Source: Plantago ovata (lineage: Eukaryota > Streptophyta > Magnoliopsida > Lamiales > Plantaginaceae). Taken from it: DNA of 64,000 bases. Position 1 is the stretch's first letter; the number at the start of each line of letters is the position of its first letter. The notes under the pieces were generated by a model. It was given only the letters and a program-made list of their open reading frames with translations, did no database searches and had not been told where the DNA came from. Shown here piece after piece: positions 1 through 12,500 of the stretch. Position numbers and translations under genes: made by a program. The stretch lies in assembly GCA_028274465.1 (NCBI GenBank), contig CM051458.1:80744085-80808084 (forward strand), read 5' to 3'.

Positions 1-1
1 T

Positions 2-863
2 AAAAAGGTCTCGTCCCCTGCAAAACCTGGAAACATCTCACCTTCTGCTGCTTCAATACCGGTGCGTTTTCTATGTCATATTCTTTGCTGAACTTGGTGC
101 TAAATTGCTGTTTAGTATTTTCTGTGTGTTACTGATGCATCATGAATATTATTGCCTAAACCCTGAGGTGGTGAACATTGCTGGATGCTTTAGTTACTTC
201 TAATACAAGAAGTCGAGAATAAAGGCTCAGAACAAACTTGAGCTGGCGAGTTAAGATACTAGTTTACTGTTTCACTATTTTCAAAATTTATTAGAACCAA
301 ATACAGAATTATTGACATGGTGAGGTAAAGCCTCATCTGCCAGTTTTACGGAGTCCATGTGATTAATTAATCGTTCATTTAAATTTTAATAACCCCCCTT
401 CCGCATTGTGAAACAAAAGGTTCCTAATTTCTCCATGTTACAGTGTGATGTGAATGAGAAAGAACTCGCTGCACTAAAAGCTGTAATCAAATGCATCGAA
501 GATCATAAGCTAGAAGAGCAATTCCCCATAGAGCCACTCCAGAAGCAGGTTCTTGAAGCAGAGAAAGTGAAGGCTGAAAGGAAACGGGCTACAGAAGTTG
601 CAAAGCCACACAAAAGACCTCGAGCCAATCTCATTGCACATTCACAGGCCCCACGAGTTGCCAATGTTACCACCACTGACAAGAACTTCTATGGAAGAAT
701 GTCGGATAGGTACCCACAGTACATGTATGACAGGCCATACGCTGCTTACCCTGCACCGGGCGTTCCATCATTTCCTAGCCCTGCAGCTACTTATAGCTTC
801 TCTCCAAGTCATGGAAGCTTCTTTGGAAATGGATACCAGTATCAGACTGCTTACCTGCACTAA
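2..863 (+). CDS. FRL3: FRIGIDA-like protein, C-terminal part (gene enters from the left edge)
   Basis: Only the last two visible coding exons are in the window: 2-61 and 444-863, both in phase 0, with a GT donor after 61 and a TTACAG acceptor before 444. The second exon encodes 139 residues beginning CDVNEKELAALKAVIKCIED, the end of the conserved FRIGIDA-domain helical region. A basic KRPRA stretch and a low-complexity tail rich in Tyr, Pro and Ser (DRYPQYMYDR, then GNGYQYQTAYLH) follow, as is typical of FRIGIDA-like proteins. Members of this family are nuclear proteins linked to flowering-time control and chromatin. The family call is firm; the FRL3 assignment rests on ZIP4 lying just downstream, the order I recall from Arabidopsis chromosome 5 (At5g48385-At5g48390). 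The TAA stop is at 861-863. Confidence 0.85.
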
Positions 864-1577
864 TCAGTAGAATGCTGAGACTGATAAATGATCCGTTGAC
901 TATTTAGTGATAACCCTTTTAATTATGTTTAATGTTGAACCTGTCTGTAACTTTTTAATATTCTGAAAAACCAAAAGCAAAATGTATTACGCTGTTAATT
1001 TCTAGTCTGTTGTAAAAGCTAATATAACGATGCTTTAATGGATGCACTGTTTATAAGGATAAAGTACCGTTTATAATGTCTCTTTTGTATTAGGATTTTG
1101 CCTTCGTTACATTCATAATGTTGAATGGCTTGAATCAAGCTGTGACTAAAATAACCGTGTAAAAATCAAATGTATACATCGGATTGGTTGAAACTTGAAA
1201 CCGTGCAAACATTTTCGGAGGAATTACAAAGCATTGACACGGTAGCACAATGGAATCTCGTATATATATAATGCCGGATCTTATGTGATTGATATTTTAT
1301 CTATTTTCCTTCAACATTTCTAGTTTCAACCAATTCTCAGCTAATTATTTCTCGAAATGCCTCAGGACATTTAGGAAATTTGAAAACCTGAAACTGATTC
1401 CGAAATCGAGATTTTAAATCCAAAGTGTATACTTATACTACAAACCATACAACTAAATTGTTAAAAAGTGGTCATTCCCTTCCCTTCCCATATTATAGCA
1501 CCAACTTTTTCTTCAACAAGTTTCAAAACCCTTTCCCCCATTTTGAGCTGACATTTCCCGCCAATAATCACGAAAAG
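864..1577. other. Intergenic: FRIGIDA-like 3' UTR and ZIP4 promoter/leader
   Basis: About 0.7 kb between two same-strand genes. The first part is T-rich and looks like the 3' UTR of the FRIGIDA-like gene. A TATATATATAATG stretch near 1261-1273 is the best TATA-box candidate for ZIP4. No other gene or repeat was seen. Confidence 0.5.
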
Positions 1578-4500
1578 ATGAGAATCGCCGAGATTTCCTG
1601 CACGCCGGACCAGCGCCCCTCCGCCACCGCCGAAAGCCAATACTCCAGCGCGATCACGCAAATCGAGTCAGTGATCAAATCACTCGAGCGCCATTCCCCT
1701 AGGATTCCTCTTCCCGACACATTCTCGTCGGAGATTCAATTCGCTGTCTCTCAGCTCAGCTCTCTCACTCCATTCCCTAATTCCACCAAGCTCCTGGTAT
1801 GGAAACTCAGCTACCGCCTCTGGAACGCATGCGTGGACATTTCCAATGCTTCCGCCTCCAAAATCTGCGAGGAACATGCGAAGCTCCGTCAACTCGCCGC
1901 CGAACTGCTCTTCCTTACGCCGGATGTTTCCGGAATTCCGTCCCCGTGTTTCAAGGCGGCGTTATTTTTCTACAAAACCGGATTGATCTGGTATGAGTTG
2001 AGTAAATTCGATTTGGCTAACAATTGTTTTGAAAAAGCTACGGATGTAGTGTCTAGGGTTGAGATCAACTCGGTTTATGATAATGACGAGCGGAAATTGC
2101 TTTTAGACCTCAATATTGCTAGATCCCGTGCTGTGTGGGAGGTTTCGGATAAAAATTTGGCTATAGCTTTGTTAAACAGGTCGAGAAATGTGTTGTTTGG
2201 GGTGGCGGGGAATTACTGTACCCTAGGGTGTCAGTACTTGAGTTTTGGTAAGATGCTGTTATCCGAAAACACTGCTTCGGTTTCAGCTGATGCGTTGAAG
2301 TTGATGAATGAAGCGTTGGAGTTGTGTGAAAAGGGGTTGAGAGTGGTGAAAAAGACAGAGGAAACGTTGATATTGAAGGAGTTGAGGTTGAAGGTTTTGA
2401 GGTTTATTGCGGCGACTCATTTGCAGGGGAGTGAATTCGAGAGTGTTCTGAAATGCGTTAAGGTGTTGAGGGAAGTTGCGATTGGGGATCAGCATCCTAG
2501 TTTGAATGTGTTGGCTATGAAGGCGTGGTTAGGTTTGGGGAGGTATGGGGAGGCAGAGAAGGAGTTGAGAGAAATGGTGACAAATAAGGGGATACCTGAG
2601 GGTGTTTGGGTTTCGGCTGTGGAATCTTACTTCCAGGCTGCAGGTGCAGCTGGTGTGGAGACAGTTAAAGGAGTGTTTTTGGGACTGTTGGAGAGGTGTC
2701 ATGTTAGTGCTGGTGGAGCTATTAGGGTGATAAATAGGATGATTGGGAATGGATCAAGTGGTGTTCAAGGAATAAAGGTGAAAACTAATGTTGTTGTGGA
2801 ACTTGTTTCGGATGAGAGAGTGGTCGCACTTTTTGAGGGAGAAGGTGCTGCTAAGGAGAGGACCACCATGCATGCACTTCTTTGGAACTGGTAAATTTAG
2901 CCATCTATTTGCTCTAATAGCACTATCTGACTTAGTGACTTGGTGATATTATGCATATCTTTATTCGGGAAAAGAATTAAGAACCAAAACAATGAATTGT
3001 AGAGTTGAAAAGGAATGTGAAAGGAACTCATGTTTTTTATTTTCTGGGGAAAATGCTCTTGATTCATGAAGAACAATTAATCCTGGAATGTGTTTTACAT
3101 TGATTATATTTTGAGTTCAAATATATACTTATTTTGGCCTAGATTTTCAACTCATACTTTATTACACGTAAACCACTGCTAGAATAAGTCCTTGCATGGT
3201 ATTTTGATGCAGGAGTGTTTATAAAAAAATCTTTTGGATAACTAGGAGTTCACTGCTGTTGCTTCTTTTGTCATTTTATTTGATTCATATTGACTTAAAT
3301 GACGACTGATGTCATTAGGCACTTCACTTGAAGAACCAATTTGACCAGCAAATAGGCCAACTCTTTTATTTCTAAACACTCCTGTAAGCAACTAATAGCA
3401 AGTACCAGAGAAGTTATTGTGTAATGATATGCCTCTAGATCATGTCAGTTGCTTTTTTTTTTTTATGTTTATTTTAATCTTCAGTATCTGGGAACAATTG
3501 CAGATTACACGTCGATTTACATTTTGAACTTAATTTGTAGTGCTGCAGAGCATTTCCAGTCAAAAGAATATTTGCTGAGCGCTGAGATTTTTGAAATGTC
3601 TCTGCTATATGTTCCTCATGGGGTTGAGAACAGGATCCGTAAGGCAAAAGGTTATCGAGTTCTGTGCCTCTGCTACTTATGCCTGCTCCAGCTAGATAGA
3701 GCTGAAGAATACATTAATGAAGCTGAGAAGGTATGCATGAAAGAAGCAAATCTGACCCTCTTTACATTGATTTAACCTCAACATACTGTCTCCTGATTTT
3801 CCATTGCACTGACGCATTTTTGTTTTCGCAGCTGGAACCCAATATAGCTAGTGCTTTTCTCAAGGTACGATTCATGTGTTTGTAAAAAACTGCATGTCCT
3901 CATGCCTCAGTTATACTTCTTGAGTATCGTTTTTAGTTTGCTGAATGACTGATTTTGTATGATGATTACAGTTTAAGATCTTCCTGCAAAAGAAGGACCA
4001 TGACAGGGCGATTGCTCAGGTGCTAGCAATGTCGAACTGCCTTGATTTCAGCACTGAGTTCCTCTCCCTCTCAGCGCATGAAGCAATTGCTTGTGGTTCA
4101 ATTCCTGTTGCCACTTCCTCTTTGTCCCAACTGTTGAACTTTTATTCATTGGGAAAGCCAATGCCAACTCAAGAAGTTGTAGTATTCCGGACTCTAGTGA
4201 CAATTTTATCTCAAGATCCTGGAAATGACTCTGATATCCTGAAACACATGAAAAAAGTACATGATCGGCAATCTGAAATTGGCCCTGACTGCTTTTTCGG
4301 GAAAGGTGAGGTTGGCAGACGGGAAAAGAATTGGTTTTCTGTCAATGCTTATAATATTGGAGTACGAGCGGGGCAGGAAAAAAATTACGAGTTAAGTGCA
4401 GAGTTCTTCAGGTTGGCATCAGAGTTTTATGGAGTTGTGGGTGATGGAGAAACAGAGGAAAACAGGGTGATGGTTTGTAAATCATTAGTATTGACTGTAT

Positions 4501-5696
4501 CCGCCATTATGGCTGATGAGAAGCATAAGAAGCGATTCTTGCTGGAAAATGAAGTCAGACAAGCCATTGAACTACTTGACAGGGCTGGCAAGGTAACTTT
4601 TGTACCCAACTTTCTTTGTGTCAGACTTGAACTGTATTCGTTCACGTAGCTATCTGTTATCTATATTATTGAACAGACAATCTGTCTTATGGGTTATAGA
4701 TTCTGGTTATATTTTTTTCTAGACTGCATGGAATCTTCTTTTTTTTTTTTTGTAAAACAACAAAAATCTATTCTTCGTGTCGTGGCAAGAAACATATAGC
4801 TTCCTTTGGGGCAAAAGATACCCCTTTTCATTTGGATGCAGATAAAACACTGGTATGGGAGGGGGCCTCATGCGCCTCTTCTGAAAACATAGGGTTTCCT
4901 TTTGCCTATTTAGAAATCTTAAACATGTGAATCACCTTCCTAGTCAAACATTATAAGGTTATAAATTGCTTGTTTCTAATATCACTTGTAGATTTGCTTA
5001 CATTTAATGTGTGCTTGGATACAGATGCTGATGTCAAATTCAGCCAGCTTGACAACAAATGATGATCCAGTGAATAGTGGCGTTGAACCGATTTTTGTTT
5101 TTATATACACATGGAGTGCCATTGACCTGTACTCAAGGCTAAGTGACACGGGCGGGCAACAGCTCAATCTTATGAGGAACTACGCAAACTCCAAATCCTG
5201 CAGCCCGAAACATATGCTCCAAATTGGCCTTGAGATTGCACAAGGACCTCGATCCAACCCTGAAGTTGCCACCTTTGCTTTCAAACACTGCCTGTCTTCC
5301 CTTCTTGCTTCCCCATCTCCAGATTACCAAATTGTGGCTCTGGCAATAAGGAAACTAATTTCTATCAGCATCATCTATAAGGGAGACACTGATGATGACT
5401 CGGTTATTGAAATGTACAAGCAAGCATCTCGGATTATGGTGGGGCTGAAGGAAGGAGAGTATCCAGTTGAAGAAGCAAAATGGCTTGCCATGACAGCATG
5501 GAACCGAGCTGCTCTTCCTGTAAAGATGGGACAAGATGAGTCTTCGAAGAAGTGGATGAATATGGCCATGGAACTGGCAATGAAGGTTCCAGGGATGATC
5601 ACCTACAGATCGTGTATGGAAGACTATATGACAAGTTTTGAGAAGAAACTTAATGGGCAAAGAAAATGTGGAAGCAGGCCTCAAGAGGTATCCTAA
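1578..5696 (+). CDS. ZIP4: TPR-repeat meiotic crossover protein ZIP4/SPO22
   Basis: ZIP4 is the TPR-rich member of the ZMM group that promotes class I meiotic crossovers along the synaptonemal complex. Five exons fit: 1578-2890, 3541-3730, 3832-3864 (33 bp), 3972-4592 and 5025-5696. All are bounded by GT-AG and stay in frame, giving 942 residues; I recall Arabidopsis ZIP4 at about 936. I start at the ATG giving [14 protein letters not shown] because the family N-terminus begins MRIAEIS; the reading frame stays open upstream without an ATG. The SPO22-type helical region covers most of the protein, with TPR-like helix pairs such as [20 protein letters not shown] and [20 protein letters not shown]. 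The junction 2890/3541 creates WNCAAEHF, a well-conserved stretch. No damage is visible, so the gene looks functional. Expression would be expected mainly in meiocytes, but the sequence does not show this. Confidence 0.93.
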
Positions 5697-6321
5697 ATCC
5701 ATGATGTTGAAAGTCGTATATATGTGTGAATGATTTTCTCTTAAGAATGCGAACCAACAAAAGGTTTTGAAGTATATACAGAGTCTTAGGCTGTACCCCC
5801 CTTCTGAAGTTCACTGAAAGTAAATGTAAACAACTAAACATGGTGAACTTTGGTCAAATTTGGGTGTAAAAGACCATTACCAATATATCCAATAGTTAAC
5901 GTTCTCTTCTGCCAGTCCAGTACTCCAGTTCACATTTAAGTAGAGTAAAATCGATTCTGGTACTAGTAGCACTTTCTGAGTTTTACCGGGATACGTACAG
6001 AACCAACACTAACACTTTTATCTACTTTTTCCATATTTTTTCATGGACGTTTTTCAATGCTTTATCTATTTTTATTTTATTAAATTTAAAATAGAATACC
6101 TTCGAATTGTGGGCTTATATAATGAGTATATAGTTCTACCTAGAGATCACATGGATGATGGAGGTCCTAGCAAGAGTGCGGGCGTAATGAAAGGGTCAAA
6201 TTAAAAAAATAAAAGCGTGATCGTCTAAATGGGTATGGTATTATTAATTATATAAGATATTGTATATACATAAATTTTATTAAAAAATTTTCAAAAAATA
6301 TAATTTTATTAAAAAATAACT
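5697..6321. other. Intergenic DNA downstream of ZIP4
   Basis: AT-rich sequence holding the ZIP4 3' UTR and unannotated spacer. I see no gene, RNA or clear repeat boundary before the inverted-repeat element that starts near 6322. Confidence 0.5.
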
Positions 6322-6795
6322 ATTCATCTCCAATTCGCCATGAACTCGCGAATGAGTGAGAATTTTTCACTATTTCACCGGCATTATTAAAATATCTATA
6401 AAACAATTTCGAAACAATAATTGTGGAGCATACCTCTTTGTATAATATATCGGTGCAAGCAAACAAATAAAATGTATCCGATTTTTTTCAATGTATGCCA
6501 TGAACACAATTGATTATTTGTTGCTACCGTGTTCTAAGTTCTAATTATTTTTGCGAAAATCAATCGGGGTATGCTAAATTCTACATTAGAGTTATGTTAA
6601 TATAAATGTTCAAGTTTTTTATTTTATTAGTTTAATTCTATTTTATTTTTTTGCAATGATGTGTCATACAAATGGATACGCTCAACAATTACCTTGTTTG
6701 CTTTTAAAAAATATTGATTTTACTTATTTATAATTTAGACGAATTAGTGAAGAATTATCACTAATTCGCGAGTTCATTGCGAATTGGGGATGAAT
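6322..6795. mobile_element. Inverted-repeat MITE (about 474 bp)
   Basis: The left arm (about 6322-6380, beginning ATTCATCTCCAATTCGCCAT) is an imperfect reverse complement of the right arm (about 6737-6795, ending GCGAATTGGGGATGAAT). The arms match over roughly 55 bp with scattered mismatches, and the interior is AT-rich and non-coding. I could not find a convincing target-site duplication, so the superfamily is uncertain and the insertion is probably old. Confidence 0.7.
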
Positions 6796-7213
6796 CAGAT
6801 TCAAATTTGCCATAATATTAGTTGGTCGGGCTAGATTTGGCCCGAAGTACAAAAATTAGATTTTTTGTAAACTTACATGTCGACAAAATGTGGGAGTAAC
6901 TAACTTATTGTACAAAATTGACGGAATAGGAAACATATAGTACATTTTGGAGGATTTTTCCGTACCAATTAAGTCATTTAAATAATAAGTTTGGACCGTC
7001 TCGGACGTTTAAAAGTGTCTGAAAAAAAAGTCAGATGAAAAAGCCTTATGTAGATAGTAAGGGATATATAAAATACCTAGCTACTCTAAACATTATGGGC
7101 TATTGAACCTGCGGTCAAATTTTCGCAGGCCAAATGACCTAGTTCATTGAATTTCATGGGTTAGACTACATGAAATTTTTTATGGAGTCGATGGGACCAA
7201 ACCTCCAACTGAA

Positions 7214-7243
7214 AAAATAAATAAATAAATAAATAAATAAAAA
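7214..7243. repeat. (AAAT)n microsatellite
   Basis: About seven tandem copies of a 4-bp AAAT-type unit. Confidence 0.9.
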
Positions 7244-8408
7244 GCAATCGGAGTAAGCTTGCAGCCATTGAGTTTGAAAGTTTTTTGGATGCGAGGAGAC
7301 AAAGAAATGCTCTTGACGCATCACATATTATGAATTTAGTGAAGATTAACATGTCAACTCTGCATGGGATTTTAAACCCTTATTATTAATACCATCAACG
7401 GAGCTTAAAATCGGGTCTAAACTTTCAGACCCGAATTTGAGCTCCTGTTGGAGCAAACTCAGGTGTCTTATAGCGTCTGAATGTTGGGACAGTAGTTACT
7501 TTATTATTTTTTTATTAATTTTTCTTATGTTTTTCCTTTTTCATTATGCTATCTGCAATGTTGATCCATCTGTTTGTTTATTGCGTTTTCTTTTGTCTTT
7601 TGATTCTGGGTGCCCTTGATTCTTTTGTCTCATTGTTATTTTAATTTTTTCACTTAATTTCTTTTTCATTTGAAACAAGACATTGTCTATGGTAACGTTA
7701 TATTGTCCTAGAAAGATGTTGTTTTGAATTTTATATTTTTAATTTTGAATTTTAACACACATTGTGATTTTATATCTAGAGCATCGACTATGTAAGTTAA
7801 TTATATTTGGTTTGGTTTTTTGTTACTATGAGAATACTTTTTTCTTGTGAAATACTATCTAGTTCTAATTTATACATATGTGTACCTGTCACATGGCCAT
7901 AATATTTTGTTCAATTTAATGGTCATATGCATCTTGTCTCTACGCTGCATGGATAGCACGAGTAAGTATCTGCTCCTTTTACAAAATCATATATCCCCCA
8001 TATGATGTTGGTGAAAAGGTGCTTGAGTTTAAAACAAATGCAAGTAGTTTACTCATAGTTGGGGGATGTAAGCTTTTATGTTCCCTCCGACTCCCCACCT
8101 AATAATAAGATATATAGTTTCTGTACGAAATTAGCCATTGAGTCAGGCAACCCAAGATCTATATTACTCATGTCAACTGAGCTCAATTGGTAATTAAGTG
8201 TCTTGGTCTGTAAGTCAATTGGACCTAGTGGACCAAACCACCCATATGGCTTAGTCGGGCTATTGACCAAGAGGTGGGGGTTTTACTCCCTGGCTAGGTT
8301 GTAAGGGTTGCAATTGAAGTGATTGTCCTCTTTGAATTTTAATGGCCTTCATATTTTCAATAACTTGTCAATCAATTAGTGAACCCTACCATCCTTAACA
8401 CCAATACT

Positions 8409-8455
8409 CACGTGTGCTTTTGGACCCTGGCGGAGTTTCTCATGGTCTATAAATA
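8409..8455 (+). promoter_or_regulatory. G-box and TATA box upstream of the MADS-box fragment
   Basis: A perfect CACGTG palindrome (8409-8414) lies 33 bp before TATAAATA (8448-8455), which is about 110 bp upstream of the MADS ATG at 8564. The spacing is what a real core promoter would have. Function is inferred from motif and position only. Confidence 0.5.
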
Positions 8456-8563
8456 GGGGCTTGGTGTTCCACAAAGCCTCACCATCTTCTGCTTTATTTT
8501 CTTCAGAATTCTCCCCTGCCTCTTCTATACGTTTGTCTTCACCAAGTGCATTAATTATTTAAG

Positions 8564-8722
8564 ATGGGCTGGAAAATTCCTATTGAAAAGATTGAGAATA
8601 CAACGAGGTGTGAAGTTACATTTTCAAAGCGTCGGAGTAGCCTGATAAATAAGGTCACTGAACTTTCAATTTGTTGCGATGTAGATGTTGCAGTGGTTGC
8701 CTTTTCGCCTTCTGGCAAGTAA
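8564..8722 (+). pseudogene. MIKC*-like MADS-domain fragment (first exon only)
   Basis: The frame starting at ATG 8564 encodes 52 residues that align with a MADS DNA-binding domain: MGWKIPIEKIENTT, then VTFSKRRSSLINKVTELS and CCDVDVAVVAFSPSGK. The IENTT and DVDVA...FSPSG signatures are closest to the MIKC* (AGL66/AGL104-like, pollen) group as I recall it. The usual MGRVK start has become MGWK, with an Arg-to-Trp change and one residue missing, and the helix-1 NGL...KA motif has become SSL...KV. The frame can end at TAA 8720-8722 or splice at GTAATG (8719), the usual position of the first MADS intron. I could not find convincing I, K or C-terminal exons downstream; a piece near 8989-9017 (FVGQIENVE in one frame) might be a remnant of the next exon. 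It is probably a decayed gene, although a working gene with exons I missed cannot be excluded. Confidence 0.65.
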
Positions 8723-9536
8723 TGCAACAAATATTCTTTCTTCTTGTTCTTTATTTTTTTCCTTTTTTTTGGGGTGCTTGCTTTAAAATTTTATTTTATA
8801 ATGACATGATTGTAAAACGTTATTGAATCTCAACTATTTTTTGTTTTCTGTGGCCTCCACACTTGCTATGTTGATCAACCAGCTGACAAGAGATTGATGT
8901 AATTATTATTTATATTTTTAATAATTTCAATAAAAATGTAGGATTTCTCAAGTATTCTAATTTTGTGCTCTTTGGATTGTGAACTTATATTCGTCGGACA
9001 AATAGAGAATGTTGAGGTATAAATATATATTAGACTACCATGCTACAGTACTTCATGGTCTATATAAATGAGTTTATTTCCATTTTCTTATTTTGTCAAT
9101 TGGTGAAATTTATTTATACAAAAACAGTAAATTGTATGAATAGATGAACTAATCCTTGATTTGGATGAATAGATGAATGAACTAACTAATCCTTGATCTC
9201 GACTAGGGCCCAAATTTACGTCCATCCCCGTGCCTTGGACAGGGCCTAATGTGCCAAGCAAATCCAGAAGCCCGACCATTGCCATCTCTGATATTTTTTG
9301 CAAGAGCTGTTTACCTGGTTAATGGGCCGGGTCGGTCTTTAATGAATTGATAGGCGGCTACTTGGATTTGCAGGTTTGTTTCGTAGGGTATAAAACAAAT
9401 TCATTCGCCAAAACAAAACCCTCTTCATTTTTGTTACCGGAATCCTCCTCTCGTTCAGATCGGATTTCAGTTACCTCAACCTAACACTATAAATTGCCGA
9501 TTTTCTGTGAGAGTTCGTTAATTAATTCACTCAACG
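8723..9536. other. Intergenic DNA and DEAH5 promoter/leader
   Basis: The first part is AT-rich and follows the MADS fragment. The last 250 bp contain a TGGGCC site II-type element (9323-9328) and a TATAAAA box (9389-9395), then a CT-rich leader into the helicase ATG. No other gene was seen. Confidence 0.5.
9323..9395 (+). promoter_or_regulatory. Site II element and TATA box of the DEAH-box helicase gene
   Basis: TGGGCC at 9323-9328 matches the TCP-bound site II motif common in plant housekeeping promoters. TATAAAA follows at 9389-9395, about 140 bp before the start codon. Motif-based inference. Confidence 0.45.
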
Positions 9537-12500
9537 ATGGTTGCAGCAAAAGAGGATGGCCTGGAGAAATTGGAGTACCTCTCTCTGGTTTCGAAAGTTT
9601 GTACAGAGCTAGACACCCATCTAGGGTTTGGGGATAAGGTTTTAGCTGAATTCATTGTTGAGATAGGTCGTGGCTGTGAGAATGTTGAGGCGTTTGATAA
9701 GAAATTGAAAGAGAATGGCGCTGAGATGCCTGATTATTTTGTTCGTACTCTTCTTACTATAATTCATGCGATTTTGCCGCCGAAACCCAAGGCTGAGAAG
9801 GGGTTGAAGGAGGATGGGGGTTCCTTTCAGGCTTTGAAGATCAAGGATGGTAGGGAGAGGGTTAAGGAGTTGGAGAAGGAGATTGAGGAGGAAGCTAGAA
9901 GTAAGAGGAGAGACCTAGATGTCGATGGAGATCGAAATCGGGGTGGTGGTCGTAATGATAGAAGGGAGAGGGGAAGAGATGGAGATAGGGATAGGGATAG
10001 GGATGATAGACGTGGGCATAGGGAAGAAAGGGGTAGACGTGGAGGTAGAGATGGTTATAGTGATGATAGGCGAGAACGTGGAGATAGAGATGGTCGCGAT
10101 GATGGTGATGATAGGCGAAGACGTGGTGATAGAGATGGTTATGATGGGGAAAAGCGTAGAGATGAGAGGAGTAGGAGAAGGGGGGATGAGGAAGAGCGGG
10201 GTGATGAGAGGAAAGGTAGGAAGAATGAGAGGGTTAATCAGTCTGGGGAGCCGGAATTGTATGAAGTATATAAGGGAAGGGTGTCGAGGGTAATGGATAC
10301 GGGGTGTTTTGTGCAGCTTGATGAGTTTAGGGGTAAAGAAGGTCTTGTTCATGTTACTCAGATGGCAACTAGGAGGATTTCGAATGCGAATGATGTTGTG
10401 AAGAGGGATCAGGAGGTCTATGTGAAGGTTATCTCTGTTAGGGGGGACAAGTTAAGCCTGGCAATGAGAGACGTGGATCAGAACACTGGGCAAGATTTGT
10501 TGCCTTTGAAGAGGAATGAGATTGATGATGGTTCGAGAGCAAATCCTTCTAGTAGGAACGATGGACGAGGAACGGGCAGTAGGATTGGTCTTTCTGGGAT
10601 CAAGCTTACAGAGGTGGATGATGTTGTGCCATCTCGAAGACCGCTGAAACGGATGAGTTCGCCAGAGATATGGGAGGCTAAGCAGCTGATTGCTTCAGGT
10701 GTTATGAGTGTAAGGGATTATCCTATGTTTGATGATGATGGAGATGGGATGCTCTATCAGGAGGAAGGGGGAGCAGAAGAAGAGCTTGAGGTCGAGTTGA
10801 ATGATGATGAGCCTGCTTTTCTGCAGGGTCAGAGTCGTTACTCGATAGATATGTCGCCTGTCAAGATATTTAAGAACCCAGAGGGCTCTTTAAGTCGTGC
10901 AGCTGCACTTCAATCTGCCTTGATAAAGGAGAGGAGAGAAGTTAGGGAACAACAGCAAAGGACAATGTTAGACTCCATTCCGAAGGATTTGAATAGGCCA
11001 TGGGAAGATCCAATGCCAGAATCAGGTGAGAGGCATCTTGCTCAGGAGCTGAGAGGTGTTGGCCTCTCTGCATATGATATGCCGGAGTGGAAGAAGGATG
11101 CGTATGGTAAAGCTCTGACTTTTGGCCAAAGATCAAAGCTTTCGATTCAGGAACAGAGGCAAAGTTTGCCCATATACAAATTGAAGAAGGAACTGGTACA
11201 GGCTGTCCACGATAATCAGGTCCTGGTTGTGATTGGTGAGACAGGGTCAGGTAAAACTACTCAGGTAACACAATATCTGGCTGAAGCAGGATATACCACT
11301 CGGGGGAAAATAGGATGCACTCAGCCTCGTAGGGTTGCTGCAATGTCTGTTGCCAAGAGAGTTGCTGAAGAATTTGGTTGTCGTTTAGGGGAAGAAGTTG
11401 GGTATGCGATTCGGTTTGAAGATTGCACTGGTCCAGAGACTGTGATCAAGTATATGACTGATGGTATGCTTCTGAGGGAGATTCTGATTGATGAAAATTT
11501 GTCCCAGTACTCAGTTATTATGCTTGATGAAGCTCATGAAAGGACAATCCACACTGATGTCCTCTTTGGATTATTAAAGCAGCTCGTGGGGCGACGTCCA
11601 GATCTACGTTTAATTGTCACATCTGCAACATTGGATGCCGAGAAGTTTTCTGGATATTTCTTCAATTGTAATATCTTTACTATACCAGGAAGAACTTTTC
11701 CTGTAGAAATTCTCTACACGAAGCAGCCAGAGAGTGACTATCTAGACGCATCGTTGATTACAGTGTTACAGATTCACTTGACTGAGCCAGAAGGTGATAT
11801 TCTTCTGTTCTTGACTGGGCAAGAAGAAATTGATTATGCTTGCCAGTGTCTTTATGAGAGGATGAGAGGCTTGGATAAAAATGTTCCAGAACTGATTATT
11901 TTACCAGTCTATAGTGCCCTTCCCAGTGAGATGCAGTCCAGAATTTTCGACCCTGCTCCTCTTGGAAAGAGGAAAGTTGTTGTGGCAACAAACATTGCTG
12001 AGGCTTCTTTGACTATTGATGGCATATTTTATGTTATTGATCCTGGGTTCGCAAAGCAAAATGTCTACAATCCAAAACAGGGGCTTGATTCATTGGTGAT
12101 AACTCCTATATCACAAGCATCTGCTAAGCAACGAGCAGGTCGTGCTGGACGTACTGGGCCGGGAAAATGCTATCGCCTCTACACAGAAAGTGCATTTCAC
12201 AATGAGATGTCTGCCACCTCGATCCCGGAGATTCAGAGGATCAATCTTGGTACAACTACCCTTACAATGAAAGCTATGGGCATTAATGACTTATTGTCTT
12301 TCGATTTTATGGACCCACCATCACCGCAGGCACTTATATCTGCAATGGAGCAGCTGTATAGTTTAGGAGCTCTGGATGAAGAGGGCCTCCTTACAAAGTT
12401 AGGGCGGAAGATGGCTGAATTCCCTTTGGATCCTCCATTATCCAAGATGCTTCTTGCTAGTGTAGATCTTGGTTGCAGCGATGAGATATTGACCATCATT

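Larger units (their letters stand above)
6796..8563. other. Intergenic DNA before the MADS-box fragment
   Basis: AT-rich spacer without a recognisable coding region. It contains a short AAAT microsatellite near 7214-7243. Around 8136-8290 a weak tRNA-like pattern (GAGCTCAATTGG, then a GGGTTTTACTCCC-like box) might be an old SINE remnant, but the box spacing is too wide for a firm call. Confidence 0.45.

Noticed and set aside
408-443. Start of the FRIGIDA-like frame at 408
   Set aside because: The codon is GTG and the sequence before 444 is intron ending in TTACAG; the exon begins at 444.
1425-1577. N-terminal extension of ZIP4
   Set aside because: It begins with GTG, not ATG, and its translation has no similarity to ZIP4; MRIAEIS at 1578 is the family start.
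8136-8290. A second tRNA-like SINE
   Set aside because: The putative boxes are about 90 bp apart and no flanking duplication was seen.
9915-10352. Long open frames on both strands in the RD-rich part of the helicase gene
   Set aside because: They arise from purine-biased GAT/AGA repeats of the true frame; the translations are low-complexity Met/Ile/Glu/Gly or Thr/Ile/Ser strings with no family similarity.
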